49,223 nt of DNA from Dichotomicrobium sp964540795 (GTDB lineage Bacteria > Pseudomonadota > Alphaproteobacteria > Rhizobiales > Rhodomicrobiaceae): NCBI GenBank assembly GCA_964540795.1, contig CAZINX010000016.1:1-49223 (forward strand), in the 5' to 3' direction. Positions 14,979 through 24,363 of the stretch are shown one piece after another. Numbering within the stretch: the first letter of the stretch is position 1; each line of letters begins with the position of its first letter. The translations under genes were made by a program, and so were the position numbers. Below the pieces are notes generated by a model. It saw only the letters and a program-made list of their open reading frames with translations. It had not been told where the DNA came from and did no database searches.

Positions 14979-16196
14979 ATGAGACGCGTTGTCGTCACGG
15001 GAATGGGGATCGTCTCCTCGATCGGGAGCAACACCGAGGAGGTCCTGCAATCCCTGCGCGAGGCCCGCTCGGGCATCGTGCGCGCCGAGGAGTACGCCGA
15101 GCTGGGTTTCCGCTCGCAGGTGCATGGCGCGCCCACGCTCGACTGGCAGGAAGCGCTTGATCGCAAGACGCGGCGCTTCATGGGCGCAGGCTCGGCCTGG
15201 AACTACATCGCCATGCAACAGGCGATTGCGGATTCGGGGCTGGAGGACAGCGAAGTCTCGCACGAGCGCACCGGCCTGGTGATGGGTTCCGGCGGCCCCT
15301 CGACGGAAGCGATCGTCCGCGCAGCCGACACGACCCGCGACAAGGGGCCGAAGAAGGTCGGGCCGTTCGAGGTCCCCAAGGCGATGTCCAGCACCGCCTC
15401 GGCAACGCTGGCGACGCCCTTCCGTATTCGCGGCGTCAACTACTCCATCTCGTCGGCCTGCTCCACGTCGGCGCACTGCATCGGCAATGCGGCTGAAATG
15501 ATCCAGTGGGGCAAGCAGGACGTGATGTTCGCCGGCGGCAGCGAAGAGCTGCACTGGTCGCTGACCGTCCTGTTCGACGGCATGAATGCCCTCTCCTCGC
15601 GCTTCAACGATACGCCGGAAACAGCCAGCCGCGCCTATGACGCCAACCGCGACGGTTTCGTCATCGCGGGCGGCGCGGGCGTTCTCGTGCTGGAGGAGCT
15701 GGAGCGGGCCAGGGCGCGCGGCGCGCACATATACGGTGAACTGGTCGGCTACGGCGCGAACTCCGACGGCTTCGACATGGTGCAGCCCTCCGGCGAAGGA
15801 GCCGTGCGCTGTATGCGCCTAGCAATCGACGGGCTGGACTGCGACATCGACTACATCAACCCGCACGGCACCTCCACGCCGATCGGCGATCTGCGCGAGC
15901 TGGACGCGCTGCGCGAGGTCTTCGGCGACAACTGCCCGCCGCTGTCGGCGACCAAATCGCTCACCGGCCACAGTCTGGGCGCGGCCGGCGTCCACGAGGC
16001 CATCTATTCGCTTCTGATGATGAACAACGATTTCATCTGCCCGTCCGCGCATATCGAGGAGCAGGACCCGGAGACGACCGACATGCCGATCGTGCGCGAG
16101 CGTCAGGACAACGTCGAGCTGAATTGCGTGATGTCCAACAGTTTCGGCTTTGGCGGCACAAATGCGTGCCTTGTATTCAAACGATACCAAAGTTGA
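14979..16196 (+). CDS. fabB: Beta-ketoacyl-ACP synthase I
   Basis: Condensing enzyme (405 aa) that elongates acyl-ACP with malonyl-ACP, including the cis-3-decenoyl-ACP made by FabA. The thiolase-fold active site is complete: Cys161 in SSACSTSAHC, His296 in NPHGTSTP, Lys in SATKSLTGHS and His331 in TGHSLGAAG. The glycine-rich end FGFGGTNACLVF is typical. The FabB rather than FabF assignment follows from pairing with fabA (85-bp gap) and the sequence MSSTASATLAT. AAGGGA lies upstream of the ATG. A 219-bp gap without a clear terminator separates it from fabI. Confidence 0.96.
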   Translation: MRRVVVTGMGIVSSIGSNTEEVLQSLREARSGIVRAEEYAELGFRSQVHGAPTLDWQEALDRKTRRFMGAGSAWNYIAMQQAIADSGLEDSEVSHERTGLVMGSGGPSTEAIVRAADTTRDKGPKKVGPFEVPKAMSSTASATLATPFRIRGVNYSISSACSTSAHCIGNAAEMIQWGKQDVMFAGGSEELHWSLTVLFDGMNALSSRFNDTPETASRAYDANRDGFVIAGGAGVLVLEELERARARGAHIYGELVGYGANSDGFDMVQPSGEGAVRCMRLAIDGLDCDIDYINPHGTSTPIGDLRELDALREVFGDNCPPLSATKSLTGHSLGAAGVHEAIYSLLMMNNDFICPSAHIEEQDPETTDMPIVRERQDNVELNCVMSNSFGFGGTNACLVFKRYQS

Positions 16197-16415
16197 TTGC
16201 GTGCGGACTTTTTATTCGGTGCATTCGGTTCTAAGACAAGCGCGCGTCATGCACTCCGCCAGTAAAAAGACGGAACCGTGACGCGGGCAGAGCGTGCTCC
16301 GGTTCGGGGCTTGAGACCCTTGCCGGCGGATTAGACAACAACAACAGGGTGAAGCCGTGATCCGCTTCGTTCCGAACGGGTCGCGCTCCGGAGCCAGCCA
16401 CGCGCAGGTGAGACA

Positions 16416-17306
16416 ATGACGGGGACTGACATATCCAAGCCCGGGCCGCTGATGGCGGGAAAGCGCGGCCTCATCATGGGCGTCGCAAACGAACGCTCGA
16501 TCGCTTACGGCATATCGCGGGTGCTTGCGGGCCAGGGCGCCGAACTGGCCTTCACCTATCAGGGCGAGGCATTCGGCCGCCGCGCCGTCCCGCTGGCGGA
16601 GTCGTTGGGCGGCAAGATCATCCTGCCTTGCGACGTGATGGACATCGACTCGGTCGACAGCGTGTTCGAAACGCTGAAAGCGGAATGGGGCACGTTAGAC
16701 TTCGTGGTCCATGCCCTCGCCTTCTCGGATCGCAATGAGCTTAAAGGCCGCTACGCCGACACCAGCCGGGAGAACTTCGTCAACACGATGGTGATCTCCT
16801 GCTTCTCCTTCACCGAGGTCGCCAAGCGCGCGTCCGACCTGATGCCAAACGGCGGCGCGATGCTCACGCTGACCTATGCCGGCTCGACCCGCGTGGTGCC
16901 GCGCTACAATGTCATGGGCGTCGCCAAGGCCGCGCTGGAGGCATCGGTGCGCTATCTCGCCGCCGATCTTGGCGAGCAGAGTGTCCGCGTGAACGCGCTG
17001 TCTGCTGGACCAATGCGCACGCTGGCCGGCGCGGGCATCTCCGACGCGCGCGTGCTGTTCAACTATCAGAAGATGCATTCGCCGCTGGGCCGCACGCCCA
17101 CGCTGGACGAGGTTGGCGGCGCGGCGCTCTATCTGCTGTCCGATTTGTCGACGGCGGTCACGGGCGAGGTGCACTTCGTCGATTCCGGCTACAACATCAT
17201 CTCGATGCCGGAGCCGGAGCGCATTCAGGAAACCGGCGAAGGCACGGCGCCAGAGAACGGCAATTCCAATGGCGAGCCAGGCAAGCCGTCCCGCGCCGCG
17301 GAGTGA
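16416..17306 (+). CDS. fabI: Enoyl-ACP reductase (NADH)
   Basis: Catalyses the last reduction of each fatty acid elongation cycle. A 296-residue member of the SDR superfamily with the divergent FabI cofactor motif GVANERSIAYGIS (22-34), CDVMDIDSV and the catalytic Tyr164-x6-Lys171 in YNVMGVAKAAL, with a second Tyr at 154. The C terminus beyond SGYNIISMPE is a polar, low-complexity tail of about 25 residues (TGEGTAPENGNSNGE) longer than the core family. AGGTGAGA precedes the ATG. The 3' end overlaps the GNAT gene start by 38 bp. A triclosan or isoniazid-type target in other bacteria. Confidence 0.96.
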   Translation: MTGTDISKPGPLMAGKRGLIMGVANERSIAYGISRVLAGQGAELAFTYQGEAFGRRAVPLAESLGGKIILPCDVMDIDSVDSVFETLKAEWGTLDFVVHALAFSDRNELKGRYADTSRENFVNTMVISCFSFTEVAKRASDLMPNGGAMLTLTYAGSTRVVPRYNVMGVAKAALEASVRYLAADLGEQSVRVNALSAGPMRTLAGAGISDARVLFNYQKMHSPLGRTPTLDEVGGAALYLLSDLSTAVTGEVHFVDSGYNIISMPEPERIQETGEGTAPENGNSNGEPGKPSRAAE

Positions 17307-17781
17307 TAAGCCCGATGCGGCGCGCTGGCAGCCGCAGCTCATCATGGGCGACAAGAGCGCCATCTGCGCCAGCATCATTGCCGAACTGCCCGAATGGTTC
17401 GCGCGCCCCGAGGCGAACCGGCTGTATGCCGAAACGGCGGCCGAGTTGGACATGGTGGGCTGTTACGCGGGCGGCGAAATCGCCGGCTTCGCCAGCCTGC
17501 ACCAGCACTTCGAGACCACCGCCGAAATCTATCTGCTGGCGGCACGGCCGCGCTGGCACGCTACCGGGCTGGGGCGCGCGCTGGTGGGCGCGGCGGAAGT
17601 CTGGGCGCGGGCGCGGCGGCTGCGGTTCCTGACGGTCAAGACGCTCGGCCCGTCGCACCCCGACCCGGCCTATGAAGCCTCGCGGCGCTTCTACCGGGCG
17701 ATGGGCTTTCAACCGATCGAGGAAATCCAGGACATCTGGCCGGGCAACCCGTGCCTGCTGCTGCTCAAGCCGCTGGACTGA
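17269..17781 (+). CDS. GNAT-family N-acetyltransferase
   Basis: A 170-residue acetyltransferase-like protein. The acetyl-CoA loop is RPRWHATGLGRALVGAAEVW (a Q/RxxGxG/A variant, here HATGLG). The C-terminal SRRFYRAMGFQPIEEIQDIW is the usual GNAT strand-helix ending. KSAICASIIAELPEWF near the start matches a subgroup that opens with an LPEWF helix. Substrate unknown. The start is uncertain: ATG 17269 lies inside the end of fabI, and ATG 17344 is an alternative. Its TGA abuts the stop codon of the convergent MoeB-like gene with no base between. Confidence 0.85.
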   Translation: MASQASRPAPRSDKPDAARWQPQLIMGDKSAICASIIAELPEWFARPEANRLYAETAAELDMVGCYAGGEIAGFASLHQHFETTAEIYLLAARPRWHATGLGRALVGAAEVWARARRLRFLTVKTLGPSHPDPAYEASRRFYRAMGFQPIEEIQDIWPGNPCLLLLKPLD

Positions 17782-18606
17782 TTAAGCCGCCTGCGCGTGG
17801 ACGCTCAGGTCTCGGATCGTGGGATTTTCGCCGTTGAGCGGGTTCGCCGGATCCCACGGGATGCGCATCGTCTCGAAGCGCGTGCCGAGCGCATCGACGA
17901 TCAGCAGCTTGCCCGCCATCGACTCGCCGATGCCGATCAGCTCCTTAAGCACCTCCATCGCCTGCAGCGTGCCGAGCACGCCCGCCAGCGCGCCGAGGAT
18001 GCCCGCCTCCTCGCAGGAGCGCACCGTGCCGGGCGGCGGCGGCTCCGGGAACAGGCAGCGGTAGCTCGGCCGCGGCTTACCGTCCGCATCCGTCTCGAAG
18101 GCGCGGAACGTCGAGAGGTAGCCGTCAAACTGCCCTAGCGCGGCGAAGACCAGCGGTTTGCTTGCGAAATAGCACGCATCGTTGACGAGGTAGCGCGTGG
18201 CGAAGTTGTCCGAACCGTCGGCGACGATGTCGTAATCGCCAATGATCTCCAGCGCGTTCTCCGCGCTCAGCCGCTCCGGGATTTCATCGACCGTGACATG
18301 CGGATTGAGCGCGTGGATGCGCCGCGCCGCGCTAACGGTCTTCAGTTCGCCAACGCTTTCGGTGTCGTGGATCACCTGGCGCTGGAGGTTGCTCAAGGAC
18401 ACACGGTCATTGTCGACCATGCCGAGCCGGCCGACGCCCGCCGCCGCCAGATAGGGCAGCACCGCAGAGCCAAGCCCGCCCGCGCCGATAACCAGCACGC
18501 TCGCGGCTTTCAACTTCTGCTGTCCCACGCCGCCGACCTGATGCAGCACCAGATGGCGCTTGTAACGTTCGATTTCTTCAGGCGTGAAGCTCAAACCATG
18601 CCCCAA
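17782..18606 (-). CDS. moeB: MoeB/ThiF-family adenylyltransferase
   Basis: E1-like enzyme (274 aa) that adenylates the C-terminal glycine of a ubiquitin-like sulfur carrier such as MoaD or ThiS. It has the ATP-binding GAGGLG (41-46), Asp65/Asp67, SNLQRQ (72-77), Lys89, Asp130 in ADGSDN and Cys198 in RSCEEAGILG. The zinc-site pair is degenerate: only Cys184 of the usual CxxC (YRCLFP) is present, and no C-terminal CxxC is seen. The molybdopterin role is plausible because a molybdenum or tungsten formate dehydrogenase lies directly upstream, but a thiamine role cannot be excluded. Confidence 0.85.
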   Translation of the reverse strand: MGHGLSFTPEEIERYKRHLVLHQVGGVGQQKLKAASVLVIGAGGLGSAVLPYLAAAGVGRLGMVDNDRVSLSNLQRQVIHDTESVGELKTVSAARRIHALNPHVTVDEIPERLSAENALEIIGDYDIVADGSDNFATRYLVNDACYFASKPLVFAALGQFDGYLSTFRAFETDADGKPRPSYRCLFPEPPPPGTVRSCEEAGILGALAGVLGTLQAMEVLKELIGIGESMAGKLLIVDALGTRFETMRIPWDPANPLNGENPTIRDLSVHAQAA

Positions 18607-18660
18607 ATCTCACAGCGCCCGGCGATTTTCGATCAGACAGAACTGAAGGGAATTCGTCAC

Positions 18661-18765
18661 TGCCGGACTTGCTTTTGCTCGGGCTTGACCCGAGCAATCC
18701 GGCAATCCACCCGACAATTCGAAAGTCTGCGGCAATGGATGCCCGTGTCAAGCACGGGCATGACG
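18661..18765. repeat. Two-hairpin dispersed repeat, copy 2
   Basis: Hairpin A is TTGCTCGGGCTTGACCCGAGCAA (18675-18697), extended by outer arms TGCCGGA (18661-18667) and TCCGGCA (18698-18704). Hairpin B (18740-18760) and its flanks, 18730-18765, are identical to 11111-11146. The hairpin A arms differ from copy 1 but keep paired changes and the GGGCTYGACCC centre. It lies between the fdsA stop and the moeB start, both minus strand. Confidence 0.85.
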
Positions 18766-18854
18766 CGGGTCTGACCGATCGCTACGTCCGCAATAGCGGC
18801 TCTCGGCATTGGGACCTAGTGTGGCGCGCTGACAGGCGAAAGGCAACACGCGCC

Positions 18855-21626
18855 TTATTCGGCTGCCTGCACTTGCTGCGCTCGCGAGACGCGCGCCGCG
18901 CAGAACTTGAACTCCGGGATTTTCCCGAACGGATCAAGCTGGGGGTTAGTCAGCACGTTCGCCGGCGCCTCCCCGAAGCAGAACGGGATGAAAATCATGC
19001 CGGAAGACACGTCGCGGTCCGCGCGCAGAGTCAGGTCAATGGCCCCGCGGCGCGTCTCCACGCGGATCGGTTCGCCCGCCGTCGCGCCCAGCCGCTCGAT
19101 ATCGCGCGGATGCATACAGGCGACCGGCTCTGGCTCCAGATCGTTGAGTGCGCCCGCGCGGCGGGTCATCGCGCCGGTGTGCCAATGCTCCAGCAGCCGG
19201 CCGGTGGTCAGCACCATCGGATAGTCGTCATCCGGCAACTCATCCGGCGGCAGCAGATCGGCCGGGACGATGCGCCCGCGCCCGTCCTTGGTCGGAAAGC
19301 CCTCGCCGAACAGGATTTCGCGGCCTGGCTCATCCTCAGCATCCGCAGGATAGGTGACGGAGCCTTCGCGCTCGATCCGCGACCACGGGATATTGGCGAG
19401 CGAGGGCATCAGCGCGCGCATTTCCTCGTACACCTCCGGCACGCCGGAATACCGCCAGTCAAGCCCCATGCCGCGCGCAATTTCGCAGATCAGCTCCCAG
19501 TCCTGCCGCGCCTCGCCCGGCGGGGAGACGGCCGGGCGGCCAAGCTGCACCTGGCGGTTGGTGTTGGTGTAGGTGCCCAGCTTCTCGGCGTGCGCGGACG
19601 CGGGCAGCACAACATCCGCGTGCCAGGCGGTCTCGGTCAGGAAGATGTCCTGCACCACGAGATGATCCAGCGTGGCGAGCGCGGCGCGCGCGTGGGTCTG
19701 GTCCGGGTCGGACATCGCCGGGTTCTCCCCGAGGATATACATGCCGCGGATTTCGCCCTGGTGGATCGCGTCCATGATTTCCACGACGGTCAGGCCGCGG
19801 TTCGGGTCGAGCGGCTGGCCCCAGGCGTCCTCGTAGCGACCCCGGACATCCGGGTCTTCCACGGACTGGTAATCCGGGAAAACCATGGGGATCAGACCGG
19901 CGTCCGAGGCGCCCTGCACGTTATTCTGCCCGCGCAGCGGATGCAGGCCCGTGCCCGCGCGGCCGACATGGCCCGTGGTCAGCGCCAGCGCGATCAGGCA
20001 GCGGGAGTTGTCCGTGCCGTGGACATGCTGGGAAATGCCCATGCCCCAGAAGATGATGGCCCGCTCGGCATTCGCGTAAGTGCGCGCGATCTCGCGGATA
20101 TAATCGGCCTCGACATCGCAGACCGGGGCCATCGCCTCCGGCGAGAAGTCCGCGACCTTTCGTTTAAGCGCCTCGAAGCCGCTGGCATGGGCCTGAATAT
20201 ACTGCTCGTCGTAGAGCTTTTCCTCGATGATGACGTGCAGCATCGCGTTCAAGAGCGCCACATCCGTGCCCGGCTTGAAGCGCACCGGGTGGCTGGCATG
20301 GCGCATCAGTTCCTGCCCGCGCGGGTCGATGACGATGACCTTCGCGCCGCGCTTGGCCGCCTGCTTCAGGTAGGTCGCGGCGACCGGATGGTTCTGCTCG
20401 GGCCGCGCGCCGATGACGATGAAGCAATCGGCATCCTCGACGGCTGTAAACGGCGCGGTCACGCCGCCCGAGCCGATTCCCTCGATCAGCGCGGCCACCG
20501 ATGAGGCGTGGCACAGCCGGGTGCAGTGGTCGACATTGTTGGTGCCGAAGCCGGTGCGCACCAGCTTCTGGAACAGATAGGCTTCCTCGTTGGAGCCCTT
20601 GGCCGAGCCGAAGCCGGCTAGCGCGCCGCCGCCATGCGTGTCGCGGATGTCGCGCAGGCCGCCCGCCGCGCGCGCCAGCGCCTCTTCCCAACTCGCCTCG
20701 CGGAACACCTCCCACGGGTTCATGGGGTCGACGCGGATATCGCCGCGCTTGGGTGCGTCCTCGCGGCGGACCAGCGGCTTGGTCAGGCGCTCGGGGTGGC
20801 GGATATAGTCGAACCCGAAACGGCCCTTGACGCAGAGCCGGTTCTCGTTGGCCGGGCCTTCGCGGCCATCCACCTGAACAATCTGATTGTCCTTGACGCT
20901 CACCTTGGTCTGACAGCCCACGCCGCAATAAGGGCAGACCGAATCGACCGTCCTGTCCGGCCAGACAGCGCGCGTCTGCGCCCGCGCGTCCATCAGCGAT
21001 TTTTCGTAGAGCGCGCCGGTGGGGCAGGCCTGAACGCATTCGCCGCAAGCCACACAGGTCGAGTCGCCCATCGGGTCATCGAAGTCAAAGACCGGCTTCG
21101 CCTCATGCCCGCGCAGGGCCATGCCGATCACGTCATTGACCTGAACCTCGCGGCAGGCGCGCACGCACAGATTGCACTGGATGCAGGCATCCAGATTGAC
21201 CGCGATGGCGGTGTGCGAGGAGTCGGGCGTAAAGCCTTCCCGCGCGGGCAGACGGCTGCCTGTCACACCAAGCTCCCGCGCCCATTGCCAGAACTTGGAG
21301 TCCGGGTCGGGATGGCGAAGCTGCGGCGGCTGGTCAGCGGCCAGCAGCTCGAACACCATCTTGCGGGCCTTCGCGGCGCGCTCGCTGGCGGTCTTGACGT
21401 TCATGCCGTCTTTCGGCTTGCGGATGCACGAGGCGGCCAGCGTGCGCTCGCCCTCGACCTCGACCATGCAGGCGCGGCAGTTGCCGTCCGCGCGGTAGCC
21501 GGGTGCATCAAGCCAGCAGAGATGCGGGATTTCTACGCCGGCGCGCTTGGCCGCCTGCCAGATGGTCTCGCCGGCTTCGGCGCTCACGTCGCGGCCGTCC
21601 AGCGTGAAACAGATCGAGTCACTCAT
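18855..21626 (-). CDS. fdsA: NAD-dependent formate dehydrogenase, catalytic alpha subunit
   Basis: Molybdenum or tungsten bis-MGD subunit (923 aa) that oxidises formate to CO2. Domains in order: N-terminal [2Fe-2S] ferredoxin (Cys37, 50, 53, 67), two [4Fe-4S] clusters (CIQCNLC...C at 148-158 and CVACGEC...C at 191-201), the DMSO-reductase-family [4Fe-4S] (CPYCGVGC at 231-238, Cys265) and the catalytic core. The metal ligand is Cys372 with His373 in TRLCHASSV, so it is a Cys, not a selenocysteine, enzyme. The C-terminal cap has GRLLEHWHTGAMTRR. ATG 21626 overlaps the fdsB stop by 8 bp. It resembles FDH1 of methylotrophs. Small accessory genes (fdsD, fdhD) are absent here. Confidence 0.96.
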   Translation of the reverse strand: MSDSICFTLDGRDVSAEAGETIWQAAKRAGVEIPHLCWLDAPGYRADGNCRACMVEVEGERTLAASCIRKPKDGMNVKTASERAAKARKMVFELLAADQPPQLRHPDPDSKFWQWARELGVTGSRLPAREGFTPDSSHTAIAVNLDACIQCNLCVRACREVQVNDVIGMALRGHEAKPVFDFDDPMGDSTCVACGECVQACPTGALYEKSLMDARAQTRAVWPDRTVDSVCPYCGVGCQTKVSVKDNQIVQVDGREGPANENRLCVKGRFGFDYIRHPERLTKPLVRREDAPKRGDIRVDPMNPWEVFREASWEEALARAAGGLRDIRDTHGGGALAGFGSAKGSNEEAYLFQKLVRTGFGTNNVDHCTRLCHASSVAALIEGIGSGGVTAPFTAVEDADCFIVIGARPEQNHPVAATYLKQAAKRGAKVIVIDPRGQELMRHASHPVRFKPGTDVALLNAMLHVIIEEKLYDEQYIQAHASGFEALKRKVADFSPEAMAPVCDVEADYIREIARTYANAERAIIFWGMGISQHVHGTDNSRCLIALALTTGHVGRAGTGLHPLRGQNNVQGASDAGLIPMVFPDYQSVEDPDVRGRYEDAWGQPLDPNRGLTVVEIMDAIHQGEIRGMYILGENPAMSDPDQTHARAALATLDHLVVQDIFLTETAWHADVVLPASAHAEKLGTYTNTNRQVQLGRPAVSPPGEARQDWELICEIARGMGLDWRYSGVPEVYEEMRALMPSLANIPWSRIEREGSVTYPADAEDEPGREILFGEGFPTKDGRGRIVPADLLPPDELPDDDYPMVLTTGRLLEHWHTGAMTRRAGALNDLEPEPVACMHPRDIERLGATAGEPIRVETRRGAIDLTLRADRDVSSGMIFIPFCFGEAPANVLTNPQLDPFGKIPEFKFCAARVSRAQQVQAAE

Positions 21627-23346
21627 GCAGGACCCTTTCAGCAATAAACGTCTCGGGGCGAGGCGTCGTCAGATCTTCGCGGAACCACTTGAGCAGATGA
21701 TTGACCGGGTTAGGTGCGGCCTGGCCCAGTCCGCAGATCGAGGCGTCGCGCATCACCGCTTCCAGATCGGCGATCGTGTCTTCGTCCAGCGGCGCCTGCT
21801 TCAGCAGCTTGACCATCTTCTCTGTGCCGGCGCGGCAGGGCGTGCACTGGCCGCAACTCTCATCGGCGAAGAAGCGCATCAGGTTGAGCGCGGCCTCTTT
21901 CACGCTGTCCTGCTGCGACAGCACGATCACCGCGTGCGAGCCGATGAAGCCGCCGTGCTCGTTGAGCGCGCCGCCGAAATCGAGCGGGATATCGGCCAGC
22001 GACGCCGGGAAGATGCCGCCCGACGCGCCGCCCGGCAGATACGCCTTCAGCATGTGCCCGTCGGCCATGCCGCCGCAGTATTCGTCAACGAGTTCGCGCA
22101 GCGTGATGCCCGCCGGCGCCAGCTTCACGCCCGGCTCACGCACGCGGCCAGACACGGAATATGAGCGCAACCCTTTGTGGCCGTGCTTGCCCTGCCCTTC
22201 GAACCACTGCGCGCCGCGCTCGATAATGTCGCGCAGCCACCAGAGCGTCTCGACATTGTGGTTGAGCGTCGGACGGCCGAACAGCCCGACTTCCGCGATG
22301 TAAGGCGGGCGGTGACGCGGCAGGCCGCGCTTGCCCTCGATGCTCTCGATCATCGCGGATTCTTCGCCGCAGATGTAAGCGCCCGCGCCGCGGCGCAGCT
22401 CGATGGGGCAATCGGCCGTCAGCCCGGCGGCGTGCAGCGCTGCGATCTCCCGGCGCAGGATTTCCAGCACGGCCGGATACTCATCGCGCATGTAAAGATA
22501 GATTCGCTCGGCTCCGACGGCCCAGGCGGCGATCAGCGCGCCCTCGAACATGCGGTGCGGGTCGCGCTCCAGGTGATAGCGATCCTTGAAGGTGCCAGGC
22601 TCGCCTTCGTCGCCGTTGATGGTCATAAGCCGTGGGCCGGGGAAGCCGCGCACGATGCTCCACTTACGCCCGGCCGGGAAGCCCGCGCCCCCAAGGCCCG
22701 CGAGGCCCGCATCGGACAGCTCGGCGATGATGTCGTCGGCGCTGCGCTTGCCGGCGCGGCATTCGGCAAGGACATGATAGCCGCCTTCGGCGCGGTAGGC
22801 GTCGAAATCCTTGTAGTGCGGGATCGCCGGGGCCGACACGTCGCCGGACGCCAGCCCGAGCAACCCCTCTGCCGTCGCATTGCCCGCCTCGACATTGCCG
22901 CAGCGCGCCGCCGGGGCCTGGGCGCAGCGGCCCATGCATGGCGCGCGCAAAACGCGGACCCGCGCCGGATCGCAGCGCTGCTCCAGCGTCTCGATCAGCC
23001 GCTCCGCGCCGGCCATCGCGCAGGTCAGCGTGTCGCAAACACGGATGGTGACGGGCGGCGGCGCGGCCTCGCCTTCCTTGACCAGATCGAAGTGGTGATA
23101 GAAGGAGGCGACCTCCCAGACTTCCGCCTGCGACAGGCGCATCAGCTCCGCCAGCGCGCGCAGATGCCGCTCATGCAGGCAGCCGAAGTGGTCCTGAAGC
23201 ACATGCAGATGCTCGATGAGCAGGTCGCGCTGCGCGATCGGGCGGCCGTCCAGCGCCGTGCGCACCTCGGCAAGCGCGCCCTCATCGACCGGGCGGCCTT
23301 TGGGAAAACCGGCGCGTTTCAGATCGATAACGTTCACGTCGCCCAT
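21619..23346 (-). CDS. fdsB: Formate dehydrogenase beta subunit, NuoE-NuoF fusion
   Basis: Diaphorase subunit (575 aa) passing electrons from formate oxidation to NAD+. Residues 1-155 are the NuoE-like thioredoxin fold with a [2Fe-2S] site (Cys104, 109, 137, 141). Residues 160-575 are NuoF-like: GLGGAGFPAGRKW for FMN/NADH, INGDEGEPGTFKDR, ICGEESAMIESIEGKRG, and the [4Fe-4S] cysteines in ESCGQCTPCRAG plus the later SICGLGQ. In many bacteria these parts are separate genes (fdsG, fdsB). The fused two-subunit form is known from Methylobacterium FDH1. AAAAGGC precedes the ATG. Operon with fdsA. Confidence 0.96.
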   Translation of the reverse strand: MGDVNVIDLKRAGFPKGRPVDEGALAEVRTALDGRPIAQRDLLIEHLHVLQDHFGCLHERHLRALAELMRLSQAEVWEVASFYHHFDLVKEGEAAPPPVTIRVCDTLTCAMAGAERLIETLEQRCDPARVRVLRAPCMGRCAQAPAARCGNVEAGNATAEGLLGLASGDVSAPAIPHYKDFDAYRAEGGYHVLAECRAGKRSADDIIAELSDAGLAGLGGAGFPAGRKWSIVRGFPGPRLMTINGDEGEPGTFKDRYHLERDPHRMFEGALIAAWAVGAERIYLYMRDEYPAVLEILRREIAALHAAGLTADCPIELRRGAGAYICGEESAMIESIEGKRGLPRHRPPYIAEVGLFGRPTLNHNVETLWWLRDIIERGAQWFEGQGKHGHKGLRSYSVSGRVREPGVKLAPAGITLRELVDEYCGGMADGHMLKAYLPGGASGGIFPASLADIPLDFGGALNEHGGFIGSHAVIVLSQQDSVKEAALNLMRFFADESCGQCTPCRAGTEKMVKLLKQAPLDEDTIADLEAVMRDASICGLGQAAPNPVNHLLKWFREDLTTPRPETFIAERVLHE

Positions 23347-23481
23347 GCCTTTTCGCTTGACGGCTGGCGGGCCGTTCGCTGGCCGCCGCGCTTATCGCGG
23401 AAGCTAGACGTCCGGGGCGTGTCGCGCTCTTCCAATTCCGCCATCGCGCGTCCCGCGCGCGTCATCTCGCGCCGCGCGCGA

Positions 23482-24219
23482 TCACACCAGCGTGCAAAGC
23501 AGATAAAGCCCGGTGCCCACCAGCAATGCCCAGATGAGTCTGACAAATATCCTCTGATTGATAAAGGGAAAGACCAACTGCCCGACTGCAATGCCCAGCA
23601 ACGTCGTCGGCAGGCAGACAAGCGTGGCGACCCCGACATCGTCGGCCAGTCCGCTGCCGGCGACCTGAAAGCCGAGGCTCCCGCCATAAGCGAACAAAAA
23701 GAAGGTAAGCGTTGTGCCGCGCGCGACCTCCTTGCCAACCGCGCCGCCGGCGAAATAAAGCATCAGCGGTGGCCCGGGCACACCGATGCTCGTCGTCAGC
23801 AGGCCGGACGCCCCGCCGATGCCATAGTCGCGCCCGGTCGCGCGGGCGAACTGAAAACTCACCGCCAGCAACAGCGCCATGCCAAGCGCCAGCCCCGCCA
23901 CGATGCCCTTGAGCAGCACGACGTTGCCGGACAGGAAGATGAGCAGCCCCAGTGGGGCTCCGACAAGCGCTCCGAGCGCCAGCCGCCTGAGCAGCACGGC
24001 GTCCGCCTCCCGCGCGGCGCGCGGCAGCATCACCACCGAAACCGCCAGCCCCAGAATGATGTTGAGCTGAATGGCCGTCTGCGGCGGATAGACCAGCAGA
24101 AACAACGGCGTCGCGATCAGCGAAAAGCCGAAGCCGGTCGCGGTCTGCAGCAGCGCGGCAAGAAAGGCGATCGCCGGCCCCCATCCCGAAAGATCGGCGA
24201 AGCCAATGATTTCCATCAT
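23482..24219 (-). CDS. TauE/SafE-family membrane exporter
   Basis: A 245-residue membrane protein with seven or eight hydrophobic helices and the family signatures LQTATGFGFSLIATPLFLL in the first repeat and GGASGLLTTSIGVPGPPLML in the second. The family is proposed to export sulfite, sulfoacetate or related organosulfur anions. Substrate is not determined by sequence. It lies 135 bp upstream of fdsB on the same strand, so co-transcription with the formate dehydrogenase is possible but not shown. It is divergent from the aminotransferase gene across a 144-bp AT-rich promoter region. Confidence 0.9.
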   Translation of the reverse strand: MMEIIGFADLSGWGPAIAFLAALLQTATGFGFSLIATPLFLLVYPPQTAIQLNIILGLAVSVVMLPRAAREADAVLLRRLALGALVGAPLGLLIFLSGNVVLLKGIVAGLALGMALLLAVSFQFARATGRDYGIGGASGLLTTSIGVPGPPLMLYFAGGAVGKEVARGTTLTFFLFAYGGSLGFQVAGSGLADDVGVATLVCLPTTLLGIAVGQLVFPFINQRIFVRLIWALLVGTGLYLLCTLV

Positions 24220-24363
24220 GTTTTGTTTGGCCTGATCATTATTTTTATTTTCGGCGTCGCGATTTTTTGCTGAAATGACGTTTCTGGGACGGTTAAACCA
24301 TCATTGCGGCCGGTATTTTGGGCGCTCAACTTCGCGAAAAAAGTTTCATGCTAGGGAGGATTC

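Noticed and set aside
16197..16415. Gap between fabB and fabI examined for a riboswitch or terminator
   Set aside because: Only a 6-bp inverted pair (GAACCG near 16273, CGGTTC near 16302) without a T tract; no known riboswitch core recognised.
18669..20504. 611-codon plus-strand reading frame
   Set aside because: Antisense to fdsA; high GC keeps antisense frames open. The composition (Arg, His, Gln-rich) is that of a shadow and no domain is visible.
20498..20530. Possible selenocysteine at the formate dehydrogenase active site
   Set aside because: The metal-ligand codon encodes Cys (TRLCHASSV) and no in-frame TGA is present.
22177..24273. 698-codon plus-strand reading frame
   Set aside because: Antisense to fdsB and tauE, both clear coding genes with intact motifs; low-complexity charged product.
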